Source: Lantana camara (Eukaryota > Streptophyta > Magnoliopsida > Lamiales > Verbenaceae). Taken from it: 64,000 nt of DNA. Shown here one piece after another: positions 37,772-50,766 of this stretch. The stretch spans positions 32,570,001 through 32,634,000 of the forward strand of contig CM074857.1 of the NCBI GenBank assembly GCA_037501455.1, written 5' to 3'. Under the pieces are notes generated by a model. It was not told the origin of the DNA. It worked only from the letters and a program-made list of their open reading frames with translations, and did not search any database. The translations under genes were made by a program, and so were the position numbers. Position 1 is the stretch's first letter. Each line of letters opens with the position of its first letter.

Positions 37772-37839
37772 TGTTATGTTAGTACGTATAAAATATGTAT
37801 ACGTATTTGATCCCCTATGTATAAGTATGCATATACTTT

Positions 37840-38170
37840 TATATAGATACCAAGTGTATTTTTATATAAATACCAAGTACTTTTGTATAAATGCTAAATG
37901 TATTTCTGTATAAATACTATATGTATTTTTGTATAAATACCAAATGTATTTTTGTACAAATACGTATGTACTTCCGTATGAATATCAAATGTATTTCTGT
38001 ATAAATACATGTATTTTGTACAAATACCAAATATATTTTTGTATAAATACTGTACGTATTTTTGTATAAATACCGTATATATATTTTGTATAAATATCAT
38101 ATGTATTTCCGTATAAATATCGTATGTATTTTCATACAAATACTATATGCATTTTCGTACAAATACCGTA
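37840..38170. repeat. GTATTTxTGTATAAATAC minisatellite
   Basis: About a dozen imperfect copies of a 25-30 bp unit built on GTATTTTTGTATAAATAC lie in the right part of the interrupted solo LTR. The unit is itself partly palindromic (GTATTT/AAATAC). The repeats explain the tyrosine/isoleucine-rich open frames on the minus strand, which are not genes. Confidence 0.85.
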
Positions 38171-41100
38171 TATTTGAATAGTAACATTGACTTTGACCTT
38201 TGACCTTTGACTTTGATTTTGACTTTATACCAACGGAATCGTTTTGATTAGACGGATTCAATGGTAAAAGCCTTTTTCGCAAATTCTCAAAATCGGGGAT
38301 CAAATTATGCTTTTCAGACCAAAATCTTACTCAATTGAAGTTGTTTCAGAATCCTAAGCGTGATATTTGATTTTACATTATAATCTTTCGTGTAAGATTA
38401 ATCATTTACCTGAATTCTTTTTCTGATAAGGGTGATCCTTCTTGGGCAATGTTTTTTCTTATCAATTATGTGATTCATTACTTGAACTCGATCATGCTTT
38501 CATGATGTATTATGGTATTAATGATTATCAGATTTTACCATGAGATCTTGTTTCATGTTATGCCATGCTTCGATAAAGTTTTCTCCTGATCATATGATAT
38601 CATTATGTGTTATTGAATGTTTTGAGGTGGTTTCAACATGCCTCTGTGACTATATGATTTGAGGATAGAAACTTATAGTTATTCATCACTTACAGGTGAA
38701 GTTTGGATATACTGTGGCTCCGGTATTATTGCATGATATCATTTTCTGTAGGTGAGGTTTAAATCTATTTTCAACTGGAACCATGAAAATATGTATGTAT
38801 GCAAAACGTTTGAAAACCATCCCTAAAGGTTTTAAAGATCCTTGTTTTCAAAGATAAACGTTTCCCTTCTTAGGGCACTGTTTCATTTTAAAGATACTCT
38901 GTTTTGTTTAAAGATAATGTTTTCTGATATTCCATTTGTTTAAAGTTGTGTTGTTTTGATTAACGAGCAATGAGTAATGTTTTAGAGTTCTGTTCTGATC
39001 AACGTTTAGTTTCTGGATTTTGTGTGCTTTACGCACTTCTGAAATTTTGGACAATGCAAGCTTTGGATATACTGTTCTGTTGGGCCCTGACGGTATGGTT
39101 AAGTAGTAGACCGGGAGGCGGGCGCCAATGGCTACTATGATATTGGCCGTCGTACAGACCTTGATGATGGTTTAATCAGAGGTTGGTTATTCCACATCGA
39201 AGGTCGGGAGAGGTGGATGTAATTCCTCTCATTCCTGTTTACGTCACCGCGGGGTAGCTCCCTGGGCACGACAACTGGAGGAAGAAGGATGGTGCATGTG
39301 ATTATGGGTATCGGAATCCTAACCGGTCTCGATACCAACTCTGTTAATGTTTTTGGGAGTAAAGGTTGGAAAACGCCTAGCTTGCGGGCAAATTCTGTTT
39401 TTAAAGACTGGTTCATATTTTGTAAAATATACCCAATACCTTATTCCCGTTTTGTAAAGTATATATGAAGCGGAAACTCTGATGTGTGCGCATGTGTGTG
39501 CTTTCTTGAAAATCCTATTCCTAAGTAATGTTTTGAAGTTCCGTTCTGAAATAAAGTGTTAAAGTAAAGTTTTGAAATTCAGTATTAAAGTACCGTTTTG
39601 AAGTAAAACCTTTTCTGAAAAGTCTAAAGTTTAAGTATTTATATGATTCCAAAGTTATGCCTCACTTAGTCCCTTTGACTAATACCTTTGTCCCGTTTTC
39701 TAAGCTCATGGTTTCAGGTTCTGCGTTTGCTGGTTGGTTGGTACCTTGAAGCATAGGAAATCTTCTGTTGTACTCTTTCGGTCAGGTTCTTTTGAACCAT
39801 TTTAAATTCCACTCACTTGTTGTTATCGTATTGTTCTGTTAGGCCTTAATCAGCTTAGTCTCTTGTATCCTTGTTATTGTTTCCAAAACTTTTAAATTGC
39901 CTATATTTCTGCTGCAATGTTTTCTTTTAGTACTCTGATCCTATAATGTATAGTCCATTCGTCGGCGTACCTTTTGGATGCTAGGCTCCTATTCACTCGA
40001 GAGGTATGACGGTGCGGGGTTGTGGTACCTTCGGGGTGCTACAGGGCTTTTATCACATTACATTTCAGTGAGACGTGTTTTCTAGCTTTGGAAGTGTCGT
40101 TTCCTTGAATGTTAAACCTCCAGGTACAATGAGTGAGAAGACGTTTACGTTGGTTGCTCATTACAAGGACCTCATTGCAAGTCTTTATAAAATCGATCCA
40201 GATAAGTACAACTTATTTGACTTCCATGCCGATTTGAAGGATTTATTTAAGTTAAATGATGATCATGTCACAGTGGTTACATCGATATATTCTAATGAGT
40301 GTAGAATGCCTGTAGACAGTGACGATGATGTGATGAGAATGTTTGAGCTGAACTCTGATATTGATTGGTTTGATGTGTATCTGCTATCTATTGTGAATGA
40401 ATCCACTGTTGTAACGCCCCGCATGTTCAAGTAATTCAGGTACGCATGCCACACGTGTGAGTTTGGGAGTTAGATTTGTTAAGCGTACTTAATTGCATTA
40501 TGTGACTAAGTGGATTATGTGATTAATTGTGTAATTGCCTAAGCGTTCATTTTAATTGCTAATTCATTTTAATTCATTTTCTAACATATGCATAATTTAT
40601 ACATTTCATCTCTTAACATGTTTTCATATGTATACATATAATTACTTAAACCTAATTAATTTCATAAGTGTATATTTATATACTACATTCATTCATGAGA
40701 CATGTAATTATATATTTATATATGCTTAATTTTTCCTACACTAATACTCACACATGCAGTATATAAATATATAATTGAGCACTAAGAATTTATTTACATA
40801 TTATATACATAATATCTTACTTTATAGATATACATTATATATCTATATTTGCATTACATATATTGTATGTGCATTACATTATATACACAAGACACACACA
40901 CACACTAAACCCTTTCTTCCATTCATCACTCACACACATTGGATCTCCAAGAGAAGGAAGAATTGGACCATTCATCAAGAATCATTAGCATCATCAAGAC
41001 CATCTTCATCACCTCATCATCTTCATTCTTTCTTCTTTCATTCAAGGTAGAGTGAGAATTTAATTGAATCTCTTGAGCTTATGTGAATGAGGGTTTGATG

Positions 41101-41283
41101 ATTATGATGTGTTTTCTTGTGTACAAGTGATTAGAAGTATGTTTGGGAGCATTACCTTTTAAAGCTTGCATGAATTCTTGGTTTAATTGAGAAGTTTGAA
41201 GACATGATATTATATGGGTTTTGATTGATGATTCCTTGATAATTGATGCATATTTGATGGGTTATTTGATGCTTAAATGGTAT

Positions 41284-41700
41284 TGATGGGGACCCACCAT
41301 ATAGGACACGTGGTAACAACTCAAACATGTCGAATAGAAGGACTCTGCGGATAAGAACGAATCTATAAATATACGATACGAACGACTTTATAGATATACG
41401 AGTAGAAGAAGGTCTGCGGATAAATACGAATCCATGCGAATCTATGCGAATCTATGCATATACGAATAGAATAATGGATTGCGGATAGGAACGAATAGAA
41501 GAAACACTCGGAAAGGACTCTAATGTAATTAGTAAACCCTAACCGGACTCTTTGTATTCGCCTATATAAAGGACGCGAATAGACGCAGATAGACACACAA
41601 CAGAAAAAAGAGAAATATATATAGAGAGAGAAAGCGCTCTTGTTGGTACTCATCACTGGCGCCGTCTGTGGGAAACGAACCCACGACCACGTTTGTTGAC
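41284..41700 (+). mobile_element. LTR plus primer-binding site fragment inserted in LARD 5' LTR
   Basis: It is absent from the 3' LTR. A 372-bp LTR-like segment starts TGATGGGGACCCACC, ends GGTACTCATCA (41655), and is followed by TGGCGCCGTCTGTGGG (41657), a typical plant LTR-retrotransposon primer-binding region different from the tRNA-Met type. About 40 bp of internal sequence follow, then LARD sequence resumes. A TATATAAAGG box at about 41562 supports plus orientation. The second LTR is missing. I could not define a clean target duplication, so this is a truncated insertion. Confidence 0.75.
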
Positions 41701-41825
41701 TTATGTGCATGTTATACAATAGTTTTGAGTTGATTTCTTGCATTGATTTGGTGTTGGAGTGGCTTGGGAGCCATATTTTCGAGCCTTGCCCTGTTTTTCC
41801 CTCGTATTCAGCTGCTGGAGAAGAT

Positions 41826-41928
41826 CCACGGGCGTGGATTTGGACCCACGGCCATGGATTTGAGTCCAAAATTTTGGGACTTTCGGCATAAGGATCCACG
41901 GGCGTGGATTTTTTAGCCACGGCCGTGG
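41826..41928. promoter_or_regulatory. Four CCACGG/CCGTGG dyads in the LARD 5' LTR
   Basis: CCACGGGCGTGG (41826), CCACGGCCATGG (41846), CCACGGGCGTGG (41896) and CCACGGCCGTGG (41917) are near-palindromic 12-mers in two pairs, each pair about 20 bp apart. They are retained with small changes in the 3' LTR (48516, 48536 and 48607; one more copy is degraded). This suggests protein-binding sites or a structured RNA element. The role is inferred. Confidence 0.5.
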
Positions 41929-44093
41929 ATCCTCCTCTGTTTTCTGTCCGAGTTTGTTTTGCTTCGTTCTCCCTCATACGGACTCCGATTGACTTGATTT
42001 TTTAACTGACGGAAACCTCTTGAAATCTAGAACAACCTCCAATTAGAATCTTCTCAATATCTTTTGCCATTTGTGAGATATAATCAATTATGTTTGGTGT
42101 CTCCACTTCACCGACAATCTGCATTCCTTCAACTTCGGACCTACGCCATTTACTCCTCGTTTTGAACTAGGATATGAGCCATATGCCATTTTAAAGGTCT
42201 ACATGTCTAATTTCATATCAAACAAACAAAACCCAATTCTAACTTCTACAACTCAATATATTTCCATTTTCCTACAGCTTGTACATTTCCGAAAATTATC
42301 AACTTTTGCCAAACTTCGCCAAAACCCCTCTTATTGCATTCCTTTCACTTCCTTGGCTCCCCGTATGTGACTTATATGAATTATATGCTTTCTTAATTGA
42401 TAATTGTACTCTTATTTGACACTCTTTGATCTTTAATTGGTTAAACTTGATTGTTAACTCCGTGTCTTACATGAAATGAATTCATTTGATTAAATGGCAT
42501 GAATACATGACCTATTTGAGTTTAATTTCATCTCCTGTATTTTAATTGAATGTCACACATGTTATAAGATGATATACCACTTTATAAGCATTGTCGTACG
42601 TCCTATTTGGTATCATATTGAGTCTCCCCTCAAGAGTACACACTGTTACTCTCTCTTGTACAGTTCATCTCCAGGGCGGAGACTTCCGGATTGAATAGGC
42701 ACCCATATCAATCATGTTTCTTGTCTCGGGTTATTCCAGGTGAGGGTGTTTTCTTTCTAGCTATGTATCAAACCCTATAACCTTATGTGACAAGTTTTGG
42801 CCAACAACCTTATGTATACATATATCGTTTTCAAAGTGGAGTCATCGAGTAAATATTTATCGAGTAAATATTTCCTCATGGATTACGAAATGAATTATGA
42901 TAATTACGATCATAACTTGAAATGTTTTGGCGAGATTATGTACATTGATCATGCACATGTTATTGGGCCCCGAGGAAATGTGTGAATGGAGACTGGTTCG
43001 GCATCGGGCCGACGTATAGCTAAGCCATTGCACAAAGTACTCATTGAGAATCTCTCACGCGACCGTGTAGTGTGGAAGGTGAGTTATTCTTGAGCCGATG
43101 GTTAACCCATCGAAGGAGCGGGTAGGAGTCATGAGCCCCCGTCTCAATATTGTTATTATTAAATGGTTCGGGTCTGCAGGCCCGACCATTATGGAGGGAG
43201 AAGGTTGGAAATGCTTCATGATCATGTTCATGTATTATGTTTATTAATGTTATGCACCGTGCGGGAAGGCCGAGACACGGATTGCCCAAACGATCAAGTC
43301 TCATGTTTATTGCTCGCATGTATTGTTATGTATTGCATGATCACGTATTCAAAAGTATTAAGTCATGGTCATTATACACTGTCGGAGTTTGGTTGGAGAA
43401 TTATGCACGCTCACTCGCCGAGCTATTATGATTATCATGAATTATGAACTTAAAGGATTTAATATGAATTAGTCATAAAGTCCGAGCTTTGCTATCTATC
43501 TTCTTGCCCCTCGTGGGAACTAACTTCATATAAAACCTTGCTCGGGGACTTATGGCTTGCCTACGCATGTTCTATATATATGTATAGCTCCTGCTCACTC
43601 AGTCTCCTAGAGACTGACCCCTCTTTTCCACTCTTTTCAGTTTTCTTGCAGGTGTAGCTAGGCGGGAGTCAAGTCTTAGCTTTCTTTCGAGTCTCACTTG
43701 TACACTCGAGTCATATTTTACATTATTACGGCTTTAATTGTATTTATTCATGGAATAGGCCGGTGTGTCATTTATGTATTATTGATTATTGATTCGGGAC
43801 AGGTTGCATGCTTAGCTGAACCCGTTGTTAGGTGTTTGTTGGATTTAATTATATTTATGGATTGTTTGGGCTTGTAGCCATTACTGAATTTTATTGCTAG
43901 TATCATTGTTTCCGCATTGCACTCGCTATGTTGTTACATTAATTGGTTCAGGGTTAGATTCCGCCTAGCTAGGGAGTTGTTTTTATTTTGTCGCCCGTTC
44001 GCTATGAGTCCGGTTCATGCTGGATCATCAATTTCATGCGTGGACTAGACTTATAGTGCGGGGGATGTGGTGCCTATCGTCCCGGGTGCTACA

Positions 44094-47000
44094 TCCTAAG
44101 GTGGTATCAGAGCCCGGTTTGCAAAACCGGGGTCTTTAGCGGCGTATCATGTCAAGTATAGGTCGAACGGCTTAGGAACAACGTGTCAACGTGTGCACTG
44201 CATTGATCATGAACATGTATTATTGGAAAGTTTGATGATTTTTATGTTGAAATTTAAATTTTGTTGAATTTTGTGTTGCATTTTGCACCCATATATGTTT
44301 TTGGTGTTAATTGTGTGACATATGCATTCAATAACTCATATGCATTTATATTCGAATTGAGTTGTGATTATAGGTTGATATCTTAGCATCAAACCACGGC
44401 CAAATTTTCGAGATAACTGCTATATATTACATGTATTCCTTATGGATATGGGTGAGTTGAAGAAGGCTCCGGGTGATAACAAGAATTCGGGTAATTGGTA
44501 GTTCCTATAACGGGGCTTTAGCTAAGGAATTCAAGACCGAGGTGAGAATTAAATTATGTAAGAAGATGGTTATGGTTGAGGTAATGGTATGAGAGTGTGA
44601 TGTTATAACTCTCCAATAAACACACGCTCTTATCCCGCAAACGGAGTAGATCAACCAAGTTCAAGAGGCCGTTTAACTCAAGGAAGAAGTGAAGGAAAGA
44701 CCTTGAAGATATTAAGATTCAAGGTTTCCATCTATAATCAAGATGAAGATCTTTAAGTAGTTAGATTTAAGGTCGAGTTGTGGGAATGAAGAGGCTAAAA
44801 GAAAATTCTCGAGGTTGAAGTTATAATCAAGAATTCAGTTTGGGGTGAAGAATAAAAGACTTTTGATATTAGAAGATAGATCAAGGTGAATTAAGAAACT
44901 ATTCAACTTTTGAATTCTTAAAGGAGATAAGCAAGATATTTGGATCGGTGTTTAAGTTTAAGGTTCGGTGGAAGTTAAAGTTGCGTGACTATTGTAACCC
45001 TTCAAGGCTAGAACAAGGAAGCTATAGTCGGGGTAACAAATACGGTAAGGAATTAGTCAAATGAAGATTTGTTCCAGAGAAGACGGGAAAGAATCGAGTC
45101 ACTCGGACCTAGAAGACTTGGGATCAAATGACAACCCCGGGCTGTGAGAAAATAATCCTTATTGATAAAGGAATTAAGGAGTCGGAGATTCGTATTGGGA
45201 CGCAAGAAATACGAAGAAGAGAAGGATCAGAGAAAAGTTAAAGGGATTTAATCAAGAGGAAATTAGGTTCAAGAATCACGAGATTTCGGATCATGGAGAA
45301 ATGTAAGTTGATTCAAGGAACTTCAAAGACTTGGAGGCCATAGGAAGGCAGGATAATCTAATTGATATTTACGTTCGGCATATGGAAAGATTCAAGAGGC
45401 CAGGTTTACGGAAGTAGAAGGATTGGGTTTTATGACAACTTTGGATCTTGGGAGCTCACAAGAGGTACAATGAAGTATGGGAACTTAGAGTCGGTTTTGG
45501 GAAGAATTAACGCACGAAGAGGCTCGGGTATAGACGAATTGGAGCTCAACAAGGCATTCGGATTTTTGGGATTACGGATGGATGCAAGAGGAATTAAAGA
45601 AGCTAGAAGACCGTGGGTATACAAGAAGTGATCGATGAATATGAGCACAAAGGACCAAATTGCCGAGCTAAAGATTTCCACTAAGGTGAAAGGTACTTGC
45701 ATTCATGGCACGTGCATCATACATCGTGTTAATTTTTTTTTTTTATCCCGCTTTATAGTCATTTAACTGAGATAATTTCCCTAATATGATGCATACCTTG
45801 ATTGTCCCAAATGTGCTATATGCATCGAGCATTTTTTTTACCCGGCATGCATAGCTTGGTGTTTGCTTGATAGGAAAATCTACTCCATCACGTTCATCAA
45901 GAATAAGTCCTATCAAGTTACATGAGATCAAGAAAGGAAGAATCTCGGGTTTTCAATGAATCGAACAAAATTGGGATCTTAAGGGATTTTGGAATTTGAA
46001 ATAGGAGAATGGGAACAGGAGAAGTGAGTTATTATCCCCGCTAATCATTCTAAAGTGATTGTAAGTGAGATCACCGGATCGGGAAGGCAAAGCTAAAGGA
46101 GTTGGGGATTTTCTATCCCCTGGGCGATAAAATAAGTTCAGTGAATTGGGAATAGAGCTTTTAAGGGGAAGAGCCTAACCAGAGAATAAATTAAATCACG
46201 ATCATGCTTGATTGGGTCGCCTTGGCGGAACGATAGAAATTTAGGAGCTAATAGGTAACAAGGATTCGATAAAGGTGGTAAGAGTTGAGATGGAAGTTCT
46301 AGCATTCGATGCAGTCCCAAACCCGGAGAGGATGAAACTTCGAGAATAATATCTAGATACTTTGAGAGATGAAGATTTGGATGCAAAGAAAATTAAGAGC
46401 TAAAGAGGACAAGATGGAGAAAATGATGATTGATGGTAACCTCGACTACAAGATCTATGTCGTAAGTTACTTATTATGGGACATTCATCAAGTTAATCTT
46501 CTAAGATTAAAAATGGGGCTTCGAATAACATACTTTATACCGTCTAGTTGTTAGGATCAATAAGAATTGGCAAGGATTAATAAGGAAGATATTGGATAAG
46601 AAAAGTCGATCAAATTATCATATACCAAAGGAACAAAGTGCGATTTAATTCAACTGAGCCATGGAAGTGGATGATCTACGAGGCCATACAACATGAACAA
46701 GACAATTTACCGATTCGACAGTTGTTTTCCATAATGAACCGGGAATACTTTTAGGATTTGAGAGTAGCTCTAGTATCCGAGAAGGCTGAGTATAGTCCGT
46801 AGTGAAGGATGAGTGGATTGAATTAAGATCAAGTGTCCACTCAAGAATGGAACTTCCGACCGTGGGATTCGTAAGGAAAGGAAAGTTGATCGTGGAGTAA
46901 AACTCGGGTGGACATTGAAGTGTCAAATCCATCGGGCATTTCGAGGAGTAACACTAAAGGTAGACGGATCTCCAAGAACAATTCGAGTGTTGATTCAGAT

Positions 47001-47498
47001 CACTACCATGGAATATTCTCGATCAACGGTGAACGGTACATCAAGCATTCATGGCATATGCATACACGTAACATGATTTTATATTTTATGATGATTGGTG
47101 CTTTGATTATTAATTGTATTAATTGCTTCTTGTGTGCTTTTATGTTGGATTTAGAGTTTCTCTTTCTTTGTGTTTGAGAGACGGGGTCCTCTCGTTGTTT
47201 GTTCGGGAGACGGGGCTCTCTCGTTGCTTGTTTGAGAGACGGGGCTCTCTTGTTGTTGTTTGTTACGTGTTTAACTTGCTCTCACATAGTTTAGTTTTAC
47301 GAGTGGGTGAGTTCCGGTGAATTAAGGGTCGTGACTTCACAGCAATTGAAGACCCCTTTGTTGCTTCAAGACCTTTTTTGAACAAATTCCTGACGGGGAG
47401 TAGCTAACCCCGCGTGGGATAAACACGGGAGAGTAGCTTAAGAGTCCAGAACTCGAGGCGGTGGACCTGAGGACAGGTCCATTTTAAGGGGGAGAGGT
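44094..47498 (+). other. Non-coding interior of the LARD
   Basis: It begins with the primer-binding site and ends with the polypurine tract. The purine-rich sequence between them (GAAGA, AAGG and GATCAAG words) gives only short open frames of up to about 95 codons with no retroviral domain. It probably contains the packaging and priming signals for trans-mobilisation. Three imperfect tandem copies of about 31 bp containing GAGACGGGGCTCTCTC lie at 47177-47258. Confidence 0.8.
47177..47258. repeat. Three-copy GAGACGGGG minisatellite
   Basis: The word GAGACGGGGTCCTCTCG and its variants recur at about 47177, 47208 and 47238 near the 3' end of the LARD interior. Each contains a GAGA/TCTC complementary pair that could form a small stem. 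Confidence 0.75.
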
Positions 47499-50400
47499 TG
47501 TAACGCCCCGCATGTTCAAGTAATTCAGGTACGAGCGCCACACGTGTGAGTTTGGGAGTTAGATTTGTTATGCGTGCTTAATTGCATTATGTGACTAAGT
47601 GGATTATGTGATTAATTGTCTAATTGCCTAAGTGTTCATTTTAATTGCTAATTCATTTTAATTTCATTTCAATTCATTTTCTAACATATGCATAATTTAT
47701 ACATTTCATCTCTTAACATGTTTTCATATGTATACATATAATTACTTAAACCTAATTAATTTCATAAGAGTATATTTATATACTACATTCATTCATGAGA
47801 TATGTAATTATATATTTATATATGCTTAATTTTTCCTACACTAATACTCACACATGCATTATATAAATATATAATTGAGCACTAAGAATTTATTTACATA
47901 TTATATACATAATATCTTACTTTATAGATATACATTATATATCTATATTTGCATTACATATATTGTATGTGCATTACATTATATACACAAGACACACACA
48001 CACACTAAACCCTTTCTTCCATTCATCACTCACACACATTGGATCTCCAAGAGAAGGAGGAATTGGACCATTCATCAAGAATCATTAGCATCATCAAGAC
48101 CATCTTCATCACCTCATCATCTTCATTCTTTCTTCTTTCATTCAAGGTAGAGTGAGAATTTAATTGAATCTCTTGAGCTTATGTGAAGGAGGGTTTGATG
48201 ATTATGATGTGTTTTCTTGTGTACAAGTGATTAGAAGTATGTTTAGGAGCATTACCTTTTAAAGCTTGCATGAATTCTTGGTTTAATTGAGAAGTTTGAA
48301 GACATGATATTATATGGGTTTTGATTGATGATTCCTTGATGATTGATGCATATTTGATGGGTTATTTGATGCTGAAATGTTATATATGAGTTATATGTAT
48401 GTTATACAATAGTTTTGAGTTGATTTCTTGCATTGATTTGGTGTTGGAGTGGCTTGGGAGCCATATTTTCGAGCCTTGCCCTATTTTTCCCTCGTATTCA
48501 GCAGCTGGAGAAGATCCACGGGCGTGGATTTGGACCCATGGCCGTGGATTTGAGTCCAGAATTTTGGGACTTTCGGCATAAGGATCAACGGGCGTGGATA
48601 TTTGACCCACGGCCGTGGATCCTCCTCTGTTTTCTGTCCGAGTTTGTTTTACTTCGTTCTCCCTCATACGAACTCCGATTGACTTGATTTTTTAACCGAC
48701 GGAAACCTCTTGAAGTCTAGAACAATCTAAAATTGAAATATTCTCAATATCTTTTTCCATTTGTGAGATATAATCAATCCTTTTTGGTATCACCACTTCA
48801 CCAACAATCTGCATTCCTTCAACTTCAGATCTACGCCATTTACTCCTCGTTTTGAACTAGAGTACGAGCCATATACCATTTTAAAGGTCTACATGTCTAA
48901 TTTCATATCAAACAAACAAAACCCAATTCCAACTTCTAAAACTCAATATATTTCCATTTTCCTACAGCTTGTACATTTCCGAAAATTGTCAACTTTTGCC
49001 AAACTTCGCCAAAACCCCTCTTATTACATTCCTTTCACTTCCTTGGCTCCTGTATGTGACTTATCTGAATTATATGCTTTCTTAATTGATAATTGTACTC
49101 TTATTTGACACTCTTTGATCTTTAATTGGTTAAACTTGATTGTTAACTTCGTGCCTTACATGAAATGAATTCATTTGATTAAATGGCATGAATACATGAC
49201 CTATTTGAGTGTAATTGCATCTCCTATATGTTAATTGAATGTCACACATGTTATAAGATGATATACCACTTTATAAGCATTGTCGTGCGTCCTATTTGGT
49301 ATCATATTGAGTCTCCTCTCACGAGTACACACTGTTACTCTCTCTTGTACAGTTCATCTCCAGGGCGGAGACTTCCGGATTGAATAGGCACCCGTATCAA
49401 TCATGTTTCTTGTCTCGGGTTATTCCAGGTGAGGGTGTTTTCGTTCTAGCTATGTATCAAACCCTATAACCTTATGTGACAAGTTTTGGCCAACAACCTT
49501 ATGTATATATATATCGTTTTCAAAGTGGAGTCATCGAGTAAATATTTCCTCATAAATTACGAAATGAATTATGATAATTACGATCATAACTTGAAATGTT
49601 TTGGCAAGATTATGTACATTGATCATGCACATGTTATTGGGCCCCGAGGAAATATGTGAATGGAGACCGGTTCGGTATCGGGCCTACGTATAGCTAAGCC
49701 ATTGCACAAAGTACTCATTGAGAATCTCTCACGCGACCGTGTAGTATGGAAGGTGAGTTATTCTTGAGCCGATGGTTAACCCATCGAAGGAGCGGGTAGG
49801 AGTCATGAGCCCCCGTCTCAATATTGTTATTATTAAATGGTTCGGGTCTGGAGGCCCGACCATTATGGAGGGAGAAGGTTGGAAATGCTTCATGATCATG
49901 TTCATGTATTATGTTTATTAATGTTATACATCGTGCGGGAAGGCCGAGACACAGATTGCCCAAACGATCAAGTCTCATGTTTATTGCTCGCATGTATTGT
50001 TATGTATTGCATGATCACGTATTTAAAAGTATTAAGTCATGGTCATTGTACACGGTCAGAATTTGGTTGGAGAATCATGCACGCTCACTCGTCGAGCTAT
50101 TATGATTATCATGAATTATGAACTTAAAGGATTTAATATGAATTAGTCGTAAAGTCCGAGCTTTGCTATATATCTTCTTGCCCCTCGCGGGAACTAACTT
50201 CATATAAAACCTTGCTCGAGACTTATGGCTTGCCTGTGCATGTTCTATATATATGTATAGCTCCTGCTCACTCAGTCTTCTAGAGACTGACCCCTCTTTT
50301 CCACTCTTTTCAGTTTTCTTGCAGGTGTAGCTAGGGGGGAGTCAAGTCTTAGCTTTCTTTCGAGTCTCACTTGTACACTCGAGTCACATTTTACATTATT

Positions 50401-50766
50401 ACGGCTTTAATTGTATTTATTCATGGAATGGGCCGGTGTGTCATTTATGTATTATTGATTATTGATTCGGGACAGGTTGCATACTTAGCTGAACCCGTTG
50501 TTAGGCGCTTGTTGGATTTAATTATATTTATGGATTGTTTGGGCTTGTAGCCATTACTGAATTTTATTGCTGGTATCATTGTTTCCCCATTGCACTCGCC
50601 AGGTTGTTGCATTAATTGGTTCAGGGTTAGATTCCGCCTAGCTAGGGAGTTGTTTTTATTTTGTCACCCGTTCGCTATGAGTCTGGTTCATGCTGGATCA
50701 TCAATTTCATGCGTGGACTAGACTTGTAGTGCGGGGGATGTGGTACCTATCGTCCCGGGTGCTACA
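47499..50766 (+). repeat. LARD 3' LTR
   Basis: It is the 3268-bp partner of 40410-44093, starting right after the polypurine tract and ending TGCTACA before the second ACTGT. It lacks the 0.42-kb insertion of the 5' LTR. Confidence 0.95.

Larger units (their letters stand above)
32703..40043 (+). mobile_element. Solo LTR of the long-LTR (LARD-like) family, with nested insertion
   Basis: It is bounded by an exact 5-bp target duplication GGGCT (32698-32702 and 40044-40048). It starts TATAATAGCCGG (probably a mutated TGTAATAGCC) and ends TTCGGGGTGCTACA, close to the LARD LTR end CCCGGGTGCTACA. Without the nested LTR (34132-37771) and its 5-bp duplication it is about 3696 bp, near the 3268-bp LARD LTR. 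There is no coding region. It lies in the presumed leader intron of the MULE transposase. The start is less certain than the end. Confidence 0.78.
40410..44093 (+). repeat. LARD 5' LTR
   Basis: It matches 47499-50766 along its length except for the insertion at about 41284-41700, a 15-bp AAATATTTATCGAGT duplication near 42850, and scattered substitutions. It carries a CA-repeat near 40890 and the CCACGG dyads at 41826-41928. Open frames here recur in the 3' LTR, but with low-complexity or overlapping antisense products, so none is called. Confidence 0.95.
40410..50766 (+). mobile_element. LARD: non-autonomous long-LTR retrotransposon, 10.36 kb
   Basis: LTRs are 40410-44093 (3684 bp, including a 0.42-kb insert) and 47499-50766 (3268 bp). 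They begin TGTAACGCCCCGCATG and end CCCGGGTGCTACA. The 5-bp target duplication ACTGT is exact (40405-40409 and 50767-50771). A primer-binding site TGGTATCAGAGCCCGG lies 8 bp inside the first LTR (44102), and a polypurine tract AAGGGGGAGAGG (47486-47497) directly precedes the second LTR. The 3.4-kb internal region has no gag or pol domain. LTRs over 3 kb with a non-coding interior are the definition of a LARD, so replication must use proteins of an autonomous relative. It interrupts the MULE transposase inside a codon, in the same orientation. Confidence 0.95.

Noticed and set aside
40075..40128. Earlier non-ATG start for the split MULE transposase
   Set aside because: A splice-acceptor-like TTACATTTCAG ends just upstream, and ATG 40129 is the first proper start in frame. 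The extra codons show no family match.
41363..41977. 204-codon minus-strand open frame in the LARD 5' LTR
   Set aside because: It spans the junction of LTR and inserted fragment and is shortened in the 3' LTR. There is no domain.
45362..45631. 89-codon open frame in the LARD interior as a gag remnant
   Set aside because: No capsid or CCHC motif; composition follows the purine-rich DNA.
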